A DNA stretch of 64,000 bases. Origin: Aliikangiella sp965214955. GTDB taxonomy: Bacteria > Pseudomonadota > Gammaproteobacteria > Enterobacterales > Kangiellaceae. Shown here one piece after another: positions 44,761 to 54,053 of the stretch. The stretch is from the NCBI GenBank assembly GCA_965214955.1, contig CBDCCU010000009.1:992001-1056000 (forward strand), written 5' to 3'. The translations under genes and the position numbers were made by a program. Each line of letters begins with the position of its first letter. Position 1 is the stretch's first letter. The notes under the pieces are model-generated. The model saw only the letters and a list, made by a program, of their open reading frames with translations. It ran no database searches and had not been told where the DNA came from.

Positions 44761-46161
44761 CTAAGTGATTTTTGAGTTGACCAAGTTTTTATTGTTGTTA
44801 ACTGAAATATCCATTGATTGGTTAAGCTCTATGATCTGTAAGGTCATTTCTAATGCTTGCTCGGCATTAAGCCTAGGATCAACCAATGATTTATAAGCTC
44901 GATGTAAGTCGTGCTCACTAAGCTCTCTTGCACCGCCGATGCATTCAGTAACGTTTTCACCTGTTAATTCAAAATGTACACCGCCTAAGTGAGAGTCATG
45001 TTGTTGATGAATTAAAAAGGCTTTAGATAATTCGCCTAATATGGCATCAAAGCGCCTAGTTTTAGTTCCATTGCTTGTCACCGAAGTATTACCATGCATT
45101 GGATCGCAGCACCATAGTGGTGTTCTATTTTCAGACTTAACAGCTTTAATCAGCGCAGGTAAATAGTCATCAACGTTTTGTTCACCCATTCGAGTGATTA
45201 ATACTAATCTCCCTAACTCATTGTCTGGGTCGAGCTTGTCACAAACCTTTATGAGCTGTTCGGGTGTCATATTTTGGCTTATCTTAACGGCAACGGGGTT
45301 ACTAATACCGCTCATATATTCCATATGAGCCGAGTCTAATTGCGCGGTGCGCATACCTATCCAAGGCAAATGGGTTGATAGGTTGTACCAATTACCATTG
45401 CTAGATTGTCTTGTGAGCGCTTGTTCGTAATGTAAATGAAGTGCTTCGTGCCCAATATAAAATCGATTATCAACGTGAATATGATTGCCATTATTGGCAA
45501 TGTTTTCAATAAAGGTTATAGCCTGTTTTATCTGGCTAATAATATTTTTATATTGCTCTGCCATGGGTGAACAGTCGATAAAGTCCAGATCCCAGTTATC
45601 AACATTGCAAATATCTTGGTATTTGTTTTCTTGCAGAGTTCGTAAATAGTTAATTGTTAATGAAGCAAACGAATAGCCTTTGAGCAAACGACGTGGATCA
45701 GGAATTCTATCTTTTGCATTAAACTCAGGCCCATTAATTAAGTCGCCACGATAACTTGGTAAGCTTTGTCCATCAATAGTTTCAGTTTCAGACGAGCGCG
45801 GTTTAGCGTATTGGCCTGCCATGCGTCCAATTTTGATCACAGGCTTTTTTAAGCTATGAGTTAACATAAGCGTCATTTGCTCTAGAATATTAAGTTTGTT
45901 GCCAATTGACTCAGGGTTACAATAAGCAAACAACTCTGCACAATCACCACCTTGTAATATAAAAGCATCACCTTTAGCAGCACAGGCCAACTTAGACTTT
46001 AATGCCTCGACTTCTTGTGGAATAACTAAAGGTGGCAGAGAGCTTAGTTCGCTTAAAACATCGTTTAATGCTGCCTGATCAGGGTAGCTGGCCTGTTGCG
46101 AAACAGGAAAATCTTGCCAACTGTTGGGTGTCCACTGAGGTTGTTGAAATGATTGGTTCAC
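44761..46161 (-). CDS. Class II 3-deoxy-D-arabino-heptulosonate-7-phosphate synthase
   Basis: First step of the shikimate pathway: phosphoenolpyruvate plus erythrose 4-phosphate to DAHP. A 466-residue class II (plant-type) enzyme, starting with WTPNSWQDFPVSQQ. It contains QGGDCAELFAY, GRMAGQYAKPRSS and WCCDPMHGNT, the metal and PEP-binding motifs. Class II enzymes are the minority type in gammaproteobacteria. A typical class I AroF/G/H is not in the window. It is divergent from radA with 68-86 bp between, depending on the radA start. Confidence 0.95.
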   Translation of the reverse strand: MNQSFQQPQWTPNSWQDFPVSQQASYPDQAALNDVLSELSSLPPLVIPQEVEALKSKLACAAKGDAFILQGGDCAELFAYCNPESIGNKLNILEQMTLMLTHSLKKPVIKIGRMAGQYAKPRSSETETIDGQSLPSYRGDLINGPEFNAKDRIPDPRRLLKGYSFASLTINYLRTLQENKYQDICNVDNWDLDFIDCSPMAEQYKNIISQIKQAITFIENIANNGNHIHVDNRFYIGHEALHLHYEQALTRQSSNGNWYNLSTHLPWIGMRTAQLDSAHMEYMSGISNPVAVKISQNMTPEQLIKVCDKLDPDNELGRLVLITRMGEQNVDDYLPALIKAVKSENRTPLWCCDPMHGNTSVTSNGTKTRRFDAILGELSKAFLIHQQHDSHLGGVHFELTGENVTECIGGARELSEHDLHRAYKSLVDPRLNAEQALEMTLQIIELNQSMDISVNNNKNLVNSKIT

Positions 46162-46247
46162 AGACTGTTCCTTATATTAAAAACAGGTAACTATCGTTAC
46201 GCGCTAAATGCTATATTAGCACCATTATTATGTTCAAGCCTATGCTT

Positions 46248-47615
46248 ATGTCAAAGAATAAAATTCAATATGTGTGTAATGAATGTGGCGCGGTTTCACC
46301 GAAATGGTCGGGGCAATGTGCTGATTGTGGTCAATGGAATTGTTTAACTGAACAGGTTGAAGCGCCCAAGCCAGCAAAAAATGCAAGATTTGCAGGTTAT
46401 GCTGGCAGTGAAAAACGACTGCAAAAATTAAGCGAAGTGAAGTTTGAAAAAACAGCCAGAATTGGTACTGAACTTTCTGAATTCGACAGAGTGTTAGGTG
46501 GCGGTTTAGTGGCAGGCTCGGTAGTTTTAATTGGCGGCGATCCCGGAATTGGTAAATCGACAATTCTTTTACAATCAATGTGTCATTTGAGCGAAAAGCT
46601 GAATGCGGTTTATGTTACTGGGGAAGAGTCGGCTCAGCAAATTTCTATGCGGGCTAAACGATTAGGTTTAACGGGTGAAAAGCTTAGTTTACTCACCGAA
46701 ACGCAAGTAGAAACCATTGTGGCAACTGCCGAACAAGTTGATCCTCAGGTGATGGTGATTGATTCCATTCAAACCATTTACACCGATCTTTTACAATCAG
46801 CACCAGGCGGCGTAGCACAAGTGCGAGAAAGCACGGCTCAATTGGTTCGATTTGCCAAGCAAAAAGGCATTGCATTATTTGTTGTTGGGCATGTCACCAA
46901 AGATGGTGCACTCGCAGGCCCAAGAGTGTTAGAGCATATGGTTGATGCAGTGCTTTATTTTGAAGGTGAAAGAGACGGACGCTACCGAATTTTACGCGCG
47001 GTAAAAAACCGTTTTGGTGCGGTTAATGAAATGGGTGTTTTTGCCATGACCGAAGAAGGTTTAAAAGAAGTACAAAATCCCTCAGCAATATTTTTGTCAC
47101 GCTACCAGCAAGCCTCAGCAGGTAGTGTTGTTACGGTTACATGGGAAGGCTCGCGTCCATTGTTGGTAGAAGTTCAAGCTTTAGTTGATGAGTCACAATT
47201 AGGTAACCCCAGAAGAGTAGCCGTTGGCTTAGATCAAAACCGATTAGCCATGTTACTGGCTGTTTTATCCAGACACGGCGGCGTTTTTTGCCACGACCAA
47301 GATGTCTTTTTAAATGTGGTTGGTGGCGTAAGAGTTATGGAAACCAGCGCCGACTTAGCCACACTGCTCGCCATTGTTTCAAGCTTAAGAAACCAAGTAT
47401 TACCGCAAAATTTAATAGTGTTTGGAGAAGTTGGCTTAGCAGGAGAAATAAGACCTGTACCCAACGGGCAAGAACGCATAAAAGAAGCCAAAAAACACGG
47501 CTTTAAGGTAGCGATTGTTCCAAAAGCTAATGCACCTAAAGATAAAGTAGAAGGTATTAGAGTTTTGGCAGTTAGTAAAATTAGTGAAGCGCTTGAGGCA
47601 TTGAATGAGATTTAG
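46248..47615 (+). CDS. radA: DNA repair protein RadA/Sms
   Basis: Hexameric RecA-like helicase that extends D-loops in recombination. A 455-residue protein with N-terminal zinc finger (CNECG...CADCG), Walker A GGDPGIGKST (about 97-106), the RadA KNRFG motif and the C-terminal Lon-like domain. The ATG at 46248 gives MSKNKIQYVCNECG, matching the family; an ATG at 46230 would add six residues. Neither has a strong ribosome site. Confidence 0.95.
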   Translation: MSKNKIQYVCNECGAVSPKWSGQCADCGQWNCLTEQVEAPKPAKNARFAGYAGSEKRLQKLSEVKFEKTARIGTELSEFDRVLGGGLVAGSVVLIGGDPGIGKSTILLQSMCHLSEKLNAVYVTGEESAQQISMRAKRLGLTGEKLSLLTETQVETIVATAEQVDPQVMVIDSIQTIYTDLLQSAPGGVAQVRESTAQLVRFAKQKGIALFVVGHVTKDGALAGPRVLEHMVDAVLYFEGERDGRYRILRAVKNRFGAVNEMGVFAMTEEGLKEVQNPSAIFLSRYQQASAGSVVTVTWEGSRPLLVEVQALVDESQLGNPRRVAVGLDQNRLAMLLAVLSRHGGVFCHDQDVFLNVVGGVRVMETSADLATLLAIVSSLRNQVLPQNLIVFGEVGLAGEIRPVPNGQERIKEAKKHGFKVAIVPKANAPKDKVEGIRVLAVSKISEALEALNEI

Positions 47616-47705
47616 CTTTGCAATAAATTGTTACAACTGTTTGACACAAAGGTCTTTCTAGTTTAAAAATATTACCCAGAAATAATTATTATAATACGGA
47701 ATATC

Positions 47706-48257
47706 ATGAATTATTCGGGGATAAAAAAACTGATAATTGTCGGGTTATCGGTTCTTCTAAGTGCTTGTATAAGTAAAGTTAAAAACCTTTCTGTTGATAA
47801 AGATTTGAATCTTGATGATCAAACAGGCTATCTTTTCATGACTGTTGATACTAATTTTGACTTTTCTCGGTTTGCGATATCTGGCAAGCAGTATACACAA
47901 TTAGAAAATCCTGTCTTTTATAATAATAAAAACTACTACTTACTACCATTAAAAGCAGGTGAATACTATATACACTCATTTACAAATACTTCGGGAGGAG
48001 AATATCGTTTCACGGATGACGATTTATGGCGTTTTAATGTGAGTTCTGGTGTGATTAGCTACATTGGTGAATTTAAAGCAAGGAATATTTATGGTCACCT
48101 ATCAAGGTTTAGTTTAATCAATCATAGTTCTTTTGCTATGGAGTATTTAGAAGAAAAATATCCTAATATATTAAGTCAAAGAAAAATTGAATATAGAGGG
48201 CCTGGAGAAGACTTTTTCTTTAATTTAATATCGAGTGAAAAAGAAATAGTAAAATGA
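47706..48257 (+). CDS. Small lipoprotein of unknown function
   Basis: A 183-residue protein with signal peptide and lipobox LSAC (Cys about residue 20). The body looks beta-rich, with the YYLLPLKAGEYYIHSFTNT segment (about 78-96). That resembles DUF2846-like or carboxypeptidase-regulatory-like domains, though not clearly. It overlaps the S9 peptidase gene by ATGA, so the two are coupled. Probably an envelope partner of the peptidase. Confidence 0.65.
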   Translation: MNYSGIKKLIIVGLSVLLSACISKVKNLSVDKDLNLDDQTGYLFMTVDTNFDFSRFAISGKQYTQLENPVFYNNKNYYLLPLKAGEYYIHSFTNTSGGEYRFTDDDLWRFNVSSGVISYIGEFKARNIYGHLSRFSLINHSSFAMEYLEEKYPNILSQRKIEYRGPGEDFFFNLISSEKEIVK

Positions 48258-51199
48258 ATAAATTAATAATTACAATTATTACGCTTATCTCTCTTAACGT
48301 TGTACAGGCGTCAGAAGTTAACCCTATATCTGCAGAAACACTTTTCAAAAACTCACTAAATTACTCGTTTCGCTTAAGCCCAGATGGTCAATATTATATT
48401 AAGCATTATTTTAGAGATACTGGTCACGATGTACTAGAGCTTCACCATGTTGATTCTGGAAAATTTCGTGATGCTTTTAGGCTGAAAGTAAAAAAGTCAG
48501 GTTATATTGAAAATTATTTTTGGGTTGATAATAATACTTTGTATACAAAATATTATATTGCTAAAAGCAAATATAAAGAAGCTTTTATTGAGCTTGATTT
48601 AGATAAGTTATTAAATACAGATGAAGATATTGCAGAGATTCAAAGAATAAACTTTAAAAGTGAAATCATTCAACCATTAGTTGAAACTGATGATAAAGTA
48701 ATGATTCAATATAATAAGAAAAAAGAAAAGAAGGTTGAGATTGTTACACACCAAGAGCTGATTTCTGGAGAAATTAACGGCCGATTAGTTTTTGAAAATT
48801 ATTTAGATGATGGTTTATTTTACTTTCCAGATAGTAATGGGAATATAAAATTTTCAGCGACTATTGATGATGAAGAGTTAACCTATTGGTATTTGAAAGA
48901 TTACCAATCTGATTGGGAACGACTTTTTACTTTAACTGATCTCATTGATGAGTTTAAATTTGTTGGGATGTTATCAGATACCGAAATTGCAGTTATAAGC
49001 AATAAAAATACAGATAAGAAGTCTTTGTTTAGTTATAATTTTAAAACTAAAACATATGGTGATTTGATATATCAGCATGAGAAATATGATTTAATTGATG
49101 CTCGAATATCAAATGAATTTGATATTGAATTAAAAAGACGAAAAATATTTTCTGTTTCTTACCGAGAGTTTGGTCGCTATGTGTCGGAGTATTTATCTTC
49201 TGATAATAAAAGAATGAATCATTGGATAAGGCATAATTTACCTGGACAACAATATGTTGTTAATTCAGAAGCTAAAAAAAATGGTAACCAAATAATAGCT
49301 ACTTTTTCTGCAGCTAATCCTGGTATTTTTTATATTTATAATGCAAATAATCAATCGCTTAAAAAGCTTGGCGAAAAATTTCCAGAACTCTCAAAGTTAA
49401 GGTTATCAAATAGTGAAGTATTTTCAATAAATGATAGTGAAGGAAATACAATAGAAGCAATTTTTACTAAACCAAAAGTATCCAACGGAGTTTTAATTGT
49501 TTCTCCGCATGGTGGGCCAATTGGCGTTAGAGACTCTGATACATTCAACCCATTTAACCAATATATGGCAAGCCGTGGTTATTCAATACTTAATGTGAAT
49601 TTCAGAGGCTCAGAAGGGTTTGGTAAAGCATTTCTTGAGCGTGGTGTGGGGCAGTTTGGTAAAATCATAGAACAAGATATATCTTTAGCTGTAGATAAAG
49701 TTAAACAACAATATAACTTTGATAAAACCTGTGCCTATGGTTCGAGCTATGGTGCTTATTCTGCATTTATGCTCAATATTTTTCATCCTGAAGAATATGA
49801 TTGTGCAATAGGTGCATTTGGAATTTATGATTTACCTTTGCTTTTCAATCCAACAAACCTCCATCAAACTGAGCAGCTTAAAAAGCCAATAGAAAATACT
49901 ATTGGAAAATACGATAGTTCTTTAAAAGACTACTCTCCCTTATATTTAGCCGATAAATTAAATTCGCCAGTATTGTTAATTGCAGGCACAGATGATCAAA
50001 TAGCCCATATTGAGCAGTCAAATCGTATGAAATATCGATTAAATCAATTGGAAAAGGACTTTGAATATCTTTTTTATAACAATGTGGGACATGGGCATGA
50101 GAAGTGGAAGTGGGATTGGCATCAAGTAGCATTAATTGATGATTTTATTCGAAGAAAATTAAATATTTCATATCCTAGCAAAGTTAAAAAAATGGAGTTT
50201 TATAGAAGTGAGTTAATGCGTATTGCAGATGGATTTAACTTTGGTAGTATTGTAAAAAATGATTATCCAAGAGCATTAAATTATTACACAATAGCAGCAG
50301 AACATGATCACCCAAGAGGCGCATTTAATACTGCAGCTTTTTTTCAAAGTGGTAGAGCAGGTGTTACTGATATGAAACAAGCAGTTTCGTATTATGAAAA
50401 GGCAGAAAAGCTAGAATATCATTTAGCAAGCTTCAGGTTAGGTGAAATATACAGAATTGGTGAGTCGGGTGAAATTAATAAAAAGTTGGCACTATCTTAT
50501 TATAAAAAAGCTTTTGAAAATAAAGTAGATGAACTATATGCATTACTACCAGAGCTTTTATCTATGGTATGTGTCGATGGGCTTTTTTCTACTGATGAAA
50601 GCTATTGTTTGAATATTTTAGAATATTTACATAAAGAAGAAGTAAAAAATAAATATTTAATTTTAAAAAGATTACTTTATAAGAAAAAGCTAGTTATAAA
50701 CGCAATTAAAAAAATCAAAAGTATATATTCTGAAGAGAGCTATAAAACCGATATTGTGACTAATGACTTTAGCGAAGTAAACTTTGGATTATATGAATTT
50801 AAGAATAATAAACGGAAACATCAAGCAATATATAAGCATAGTGATTCTAAACCCAACCAAGAGGTTGGTGTGTATTCTGCTATAGGATTAACCTTAAGAG
50901 GAAAGGTTGTTCAAGGTTTCAATAAAGATTATTTAGTTAAAATAGAGTGGGTTAAACCCAGTAATTACAAATTAAATTTAGAAAATTTAACACCTAAAGA
51001 GAGAGATAAAAAATTAAAAAAGGAAGAAAAAGTATTGAACGATGTGGTTGTAATTCATCAAGGCGTTAATAAAAAAATATTATTTAAATTTAATAAAAGT
51101 GAGCATAGAATTCCTGGTAAGTGGAAATTATTAATAAAAACTTTATCAAATGAAACCTTAATTGAAAAGACGTTTAATATAACTGTTTCAAGTAGGTAA
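48254..51199 (+). CDS. S9 prolyl-oligopeptidase-family peptidase fused to Sel1-like repeats
   Basis: A 981-residue exported protein (signal peptide 1-19, ending VVQA). An N-terminal beta-propeller-like region (about 25-390) is followed by an S9 catalytic domain. The nucleophile elbow is GSSYGAY (Ser near 497), an Asp lies in AGTDDQ (about 576) and the His in VGHGHEKW (about 613). From about 665 to 760 there are two to three Sel1-like repeats, YYTIAAEHDHPRGAFNTAAF and YYEKAEKLEYHLASFRLGEI, then a C-terminal beta-rich region. The fusion of an S9 peptidase with Sel1 repeats is unusual. Sel1 repeats mediate protein contacts. Confidence 0.85.
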   Translation: MNKLIITIITLISLNVVQASEVNPISAETLFKNSLNYSFRLSPDGQYYIKHYFRDTGHDVLELHHVDSGKFRDAFRLKVKKSGYIENYFWVDNNTLYTKYYIAKSKYKEAFIELDLDKLLNTDEDIAEIQRINFKSEIIQPLVETDDKVMIQYNKKKEKKVEIVTHQELISGEINGRLVFENYLDDGLFYFPDSNGNIKFSATIDDEELTYWYLKDYQSDWERLFTLTDLIDEFKFVGMLSDTEIAVISNKNTDKKSLFSYNFKTKTYGDLIYQHEKYDLIDARISNEFDIELKRRKIFSVSYREFGRYVSEYLSSDNKRMNHWIRHNLPGQQYVVNSEAKKNGNQIIATFSAANPGIFYIYNANNQSLKKLGEKFPELSKLRLSNSEVFSINDSEGNTIEAIFTKPKVSNGVLIVSPHGGPIGVRDSDTFNPFNQYMASRGYSILNVNFRGSEGFGKAFLERGVGQFGKIIEQDISLAVDKVKQQYNFDKTCAYGSSYGAYSAFMLNIFHPEEYDCAIGAFGIYDLPLLFNPTNLHQTEQLKKPIENTIGKYDSSLKDYSPLYLADKLNSPVLLIAGTDDQIAHIEQSNRMKYRLNQLEKDFEYLFYNNVGHGHEKWKWDWHQVALIDDFIRRKLNISYPSKVKKMEFYRSELMRIADGFNFGSIVKNDYPRALNYYTIAAEHDHPRGAFNTAAFFQSGRAGVTDMKQAVSYYEKAEKLEYHLASFRLGEIYRIGESGEINKKLALSYYKKAFENKVDELYALLPELLSMVCVDGLFSTDESYCLNILEYLHKEEVKNKYLILKRLLYKKKLVINAIKKIKSIYSEESYKTDIVTNDFSEVNFGLYEFKNNKRKHQAIYKHSDSKPNQEVGVYSAIGLTLRGKVVQGFNKDYLVKIEWVKPSNYKLNLENLTPKERDKKLKKEEKVLNDVVVIHQGVNKKILFKFNKSEHRIPGKWKLLIKTLSNETLIEKTFNITVSSR

Positions 51200-51392
51200 T
51201 AGACCAGTTTTATCTTTATATTTAAGGTTTCAACACCCACTATCTTTTTAATAACACCTTTTTTAATAAGAAGAATAGGGCGGTTCAGAATGTCCCCAAA
51301 AATACCTTTCACTCACTAAAGCTTCATCGAGTGTTAACACTATTGATCACTCCTGATTAATGATACGGTGCTGATAGGGAAAGAAATTAATA

Positions 51393-51662
51393 ATGAATAA
51401 AAGTGAATTATTAATACTAGTATTGATTTTCTGTTTGATTTTAGATGTGATTTTTACTTTTGCTTGGTCTGAATACTTTAAAAACAAAAATAGGCTACTA
51501 ATAGCAGTTATCAAATTAATTGTTTTAGTAATTGGCGGAGCTTCAGCATGGATTTTATTACTTGAACTACCTCAAATTTCGGTAGTATGGGATTATTTTT
51601 TTTCAGTAGCTTTATTTTACTTTATCATTATTAGGATATTTGTTATGGGAGGAGTAAAATAG
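51393..51662 (+). CDS. Small hydrophobic membrane protein, unknown
   Basis: An 89-residue protein with three hydrophobic segments (about 5-25, 36-58 and 65-84). The start at 51393 has GGGAAAGAA upstream. No family recognised. Codon usage and base composition resemble the neighbouring S9 gene, which is AT-rich relative to the housekeeping genes. The 190-bp gap before it shows nothing recognisable. Confidence 0.5.
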   Translation: MNKSELLILVLIFCLILDVIFTFAWSEYFKNKNRLLIAVIKLIVLVIGGASAWILLLELPQISVVWDYFFSVALFYFIIIRIFVMGGVK

Positions 51663-51778
51663 TCAGAATGCAGGAATTTAAAATGAAGGCTAACGACTCC
51701 TTGTTCTCAACAAATAAAAAAACTAGTTGGTGTAATAATCTAAAAAGTTATTTCATCAACTAGCAAAGAAAAAAATAA

Positions 51779-53170
51779 TTACAGCGCGCTTTCAATCACA
51801 ACTCCATTTTGTTTATAGAGGGTGCCTCCTTTCATTACCAACTTAACATCCGATAGTAAGTTAATATACTTAAGAACATCGCCTTTTACTGCGATTATAT
51901 CAGCATATTTTCCTGCGCTAACTGTTCCAGATACATCAGATTTTCCCATCATTACTGAGGGCCAGTAAGTGGCGGCTCTTATTGCATCCATAGGCGGAAT
52001 ATCCATATCGTTCACCCAAACAGCTAGTTCATTCCAAGTGCTTTGACAGTGAAATTTTGCAGGAACTCCGCTATCAGTACCAACTAAAAAAACAACGCCT
52101 GTATTTCTTAGTTGGGCAATTTTCTTTTTTAATGTTTTCATACGTAAAGGGGTTAACTGCATATATTCAATTTTTCCTGGTGCTTCTAATGAAGCTTTAA
52201 TATCGTCAATAGTGTCTTGTTTTAATCCACGATGCCAGCAGGTAGAGTCAAGTCTTTCGGGGTTGTCTACCAAGCTTTGAAAGCTCCACAACCCCTCAAC
52301 GGTTGGTGTCCAAAAAAGAGGTCCGCCAGCAACGCGTCCTGTTGCGGTTCTTTCTTTTAATTTTTCAATAATGTCTTTGGGGTATTCCGGAGCGGTAGTT
52401 AACCCGGTGTGTTCAAAGTTATCGACTCCAATTTCTAGCCCTCGTCTAATTTCATTGGGTCTATGGGAATGTGCAACAACTTTTAAATTGTACTTATGTG
52501 CTTCTTCAACAACGGCTTGGGCAACCTTTAACGACATTTTGTCTTGATCGACAAGCTTAATGAGATCGACACCTGCGGTGGCTAAAGTTTTTATCTTTTG
52601 TTTTACCTCTTTAACGCTAGAAACGCTCCACCTAAATGCATCGGTTCCAGGATATACTTGGTGCTGAATAAATGGTCCCGATACATAAAGCCTTGGGCCT
52701 GGTATTTCTCCGTTTAAAATTTTATTTTTAATGTTGATAGAGTCTTTTAAAGGCGCACCTAAGTCTCTAACACTAGTAACCCCTGCTAATAAAAGCTGCA
52801 CTGCGCTGGCAGGCATAATTTCTGATTCAAGCCGACTGATATAAGTTTTGTCCCAGTGTTGATAGTTGGAGTGCCCATTAATCATTAAATGTGCGTGGCT
52901 TTCCCAAAGTCCAGGCAGTACATCCATACCTTCGGTTGATATTATTTTATAACCTTTAGGTACTTTTAAAGTATCAACGGTTCCTACTTTTTCAATGATG
53001 TCGTTTTTAATAAGAATAACACTGTTATTAATAGGGCGGTGACCATATCCGTCAATTAACCTTCCACCAACAAGTGCTTTTAATTCGTTGGCGCTGGATA
53101 AACAACTAAAAATCAGAGTAAAGCCTATTATTAATCGTTTGAAAGTGCTTATAGCTAATTGAATTATCAT
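51779..53170 (-). CDS. Exported amidohydrolase (imidazolonepropionase-like)
   Basis: A metal-dependent hydrolase with signal peptide. The ATG at 53170 gives a clean signal sequence (about 23-27 residues, ending LSSANE) and has GGGACTG upstream; a reading from 53236 puts 22 charged or polar residues in front of it. It has the amidohydrolase metal motif ESHAHLMI, a Lys in IKLVDQD, VVAHSHR, FEHTGL and the final Asp in LVGTDSGVP. The family hydrolyses cyclic amides or dipeptides such as prolidase-like substrates. It fits with the many exported peptidases in this genome. Confidence 0.85.
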   Translation of the reverse strand: MIIQLAISTFKRLIIGFTLIFSCLSSANELKALVGGRLIDGYGHRPINNSVILIKNDIIEKVGTVDTLKVPKGYKIISTEGMDVLPGLWESHAHLMINGHSNYQHWDKTYISRLESEIMPASAVQLLLAGVTSVRDLGAPLKDSINIKNKILNGEIPGPRLYVSGPFIQHQVYPGTDAFRWSVSSVKEVKQKIKTLATAGVDLIKLVDQDKMSLKVAQAVVEEAHKYNLKVVAHSHRPNEIRRGLEIGVDNFEHTGLTTAPEYPKDIIEKLKERTATGRVAGGPLFWTPTVEGLWSFQSLVDNPERLDSTCWHRGLKQDTIDDIKASLEAPGKIEYMQLTPLRMKTLKKKIAQLRNTGVVFLVGTDSGVPAKFHCQSTWNELAVWVNDMDIPPMDAIRAATYWPSVMMGKSDVSGTVSAGKYADIIAVKGDVLKYINLLSDVKLVMKGGTLYKQNGVVIESAL

Positions 53171-53294
53171 ATTCAGTCCCGTTAACTTAAAAAACAGCTC
53201 ACTACCATACCTAGAACTACTCTTAACAACAAGCACCTAACGCTTTGTTTAATTTCATTATTTTGGGTGGTTAGATTAACTTTGTCGTTTAGCT

Positions 53295-53322
53295 TGATCT
53301 AATTAGCATGAAATAACGTATA
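53295..53322 (+). promoter_or_regulatory. ECF sigma (ChrR-controlled) promoter for lipocalin
   Basis: TGATCT, 16 bases, CGTATA, ending 31 bases before the lipocalin start. The same arrangement precedes the ECF sigma gene and the DUF3833 gene. Sigma factors of the ChrR/RpoE class recognise a TGATC-type -35 and a CGTA-like -10. Confidence 0.8.
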
Positions 53323-53353
53323 GATCTACTCAAGTAAACGGAGAGTAGGCTTT

Positions 53354-53920
53354 ATGCGTTTAATATTACAAATAGCTTTTTTGTGTTTGATTCTGTTGCC
53401 AATTACAGCAAAATCTCAAAAACTAATGGTTAAGCCAGTTAACAATTTTAACCTAGAGCAATACTTAGGTGTTTGGTATGAAATCGCAAGAATTGAAAAT
53501 AGTTTTGAAGAAGGTTTAACCAATGTAACCGCTACTTATAAACTTCGTGATAACGGCAAAATAAGTGTCATTAACAAAGGTTATGAAGCAGAAGACAATG
53601 AGTGGGATAATACCGAAAGCTATGGTGATTTTGCTGAATCGCCAGATATTGGGCATATAGAAGTAACCTTCTTTTGGCCATTTTATGTGGATTATATTGT
53701 TTTTGAAATTGGTAAAAATTATGAATATGCTTTTGTTACTAGTGACTCAACAGAATATTTGTGGCTATTGTCGCGTACGCCAACCATAGATAAAAAAATT
53801 ATTGACCATTTTTTAGCCGTCGCTAAAAAAAAACAGTTTAAAATAGATGATTTAGTATTTGTTCCACAAGAAAAATCAATTGCTCAATATGAGAAAAGCC
53901 AAATGAGCAAACACAAATAG
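53354..53920 (+). CDS. Lipocalin (Blc-like)
   Basis: A 188-residue exported protein with signal peptide (about 1-20) and the lipocalin signature LGVWYEIARIENSFE (G-x-W), plus the Blc-type YLWLLSRTPTID near the C terminus. There is no lipobox Cys, so it is soluble or periplasmic instead of lipid-anchored. Bacterial lipocalins bind lipids and are often controlled by stress sigma factors. An ECF-type promoter precedes it. The heptamer repeat follows before the YbgA-like gene. Confidence 0.9.
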   Translation: MRLILQIAFLCLILLPITAKSQKLMVKPVNNFNLEQYLGVWYEIARIENSFEEGLTNVTATYKLRDNGKISVINKGYEAEDNEWDNTESYGDFAESPDIGHIEVTFFWPFYVDYIVFEIGKNYEYAFVTSDSTEYLWLLSRTPTIDKKIIDHFLAVAKKKQFKIDDLVFVPQEKSIAQYEKSQMSKHK

Positions 53921-53952
53921 ACGAACGTAATCGGACTAAAAAATTAATAATG

Positions 53953-54008
53953 CAGTAAACAGTAAACAGTAAACAGTAAACAGTAAACAGTAAACAGTAA
54001 ACAGTAAA
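53953..54008. repeat. Heptanucleotide tandem repeat (CAGTAAA)8
   Basis: Eight perfect units in the gap between the lipocalin and the YbgA-like gene. Like the folP-glmM repeat it has a seven-base unit and sits just upstream of a gene start; here about 45 bases separate it from the ATG. Copy number could vary by slippage and alter read-through or translation. Confidence 0.95.
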
Positions 54009-54053
54009 AAGTGAATAGTATCTTTTAATCAGAAACTTTTATTTGTAAGGCAT

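Noticed and set aside
51200..51392. Possible transposase remnant in the gap after the S9 gene
   Set aside because: A GAATGTCCCC-like string was noticed, but no terminal repeats or protein similarity could be seen.
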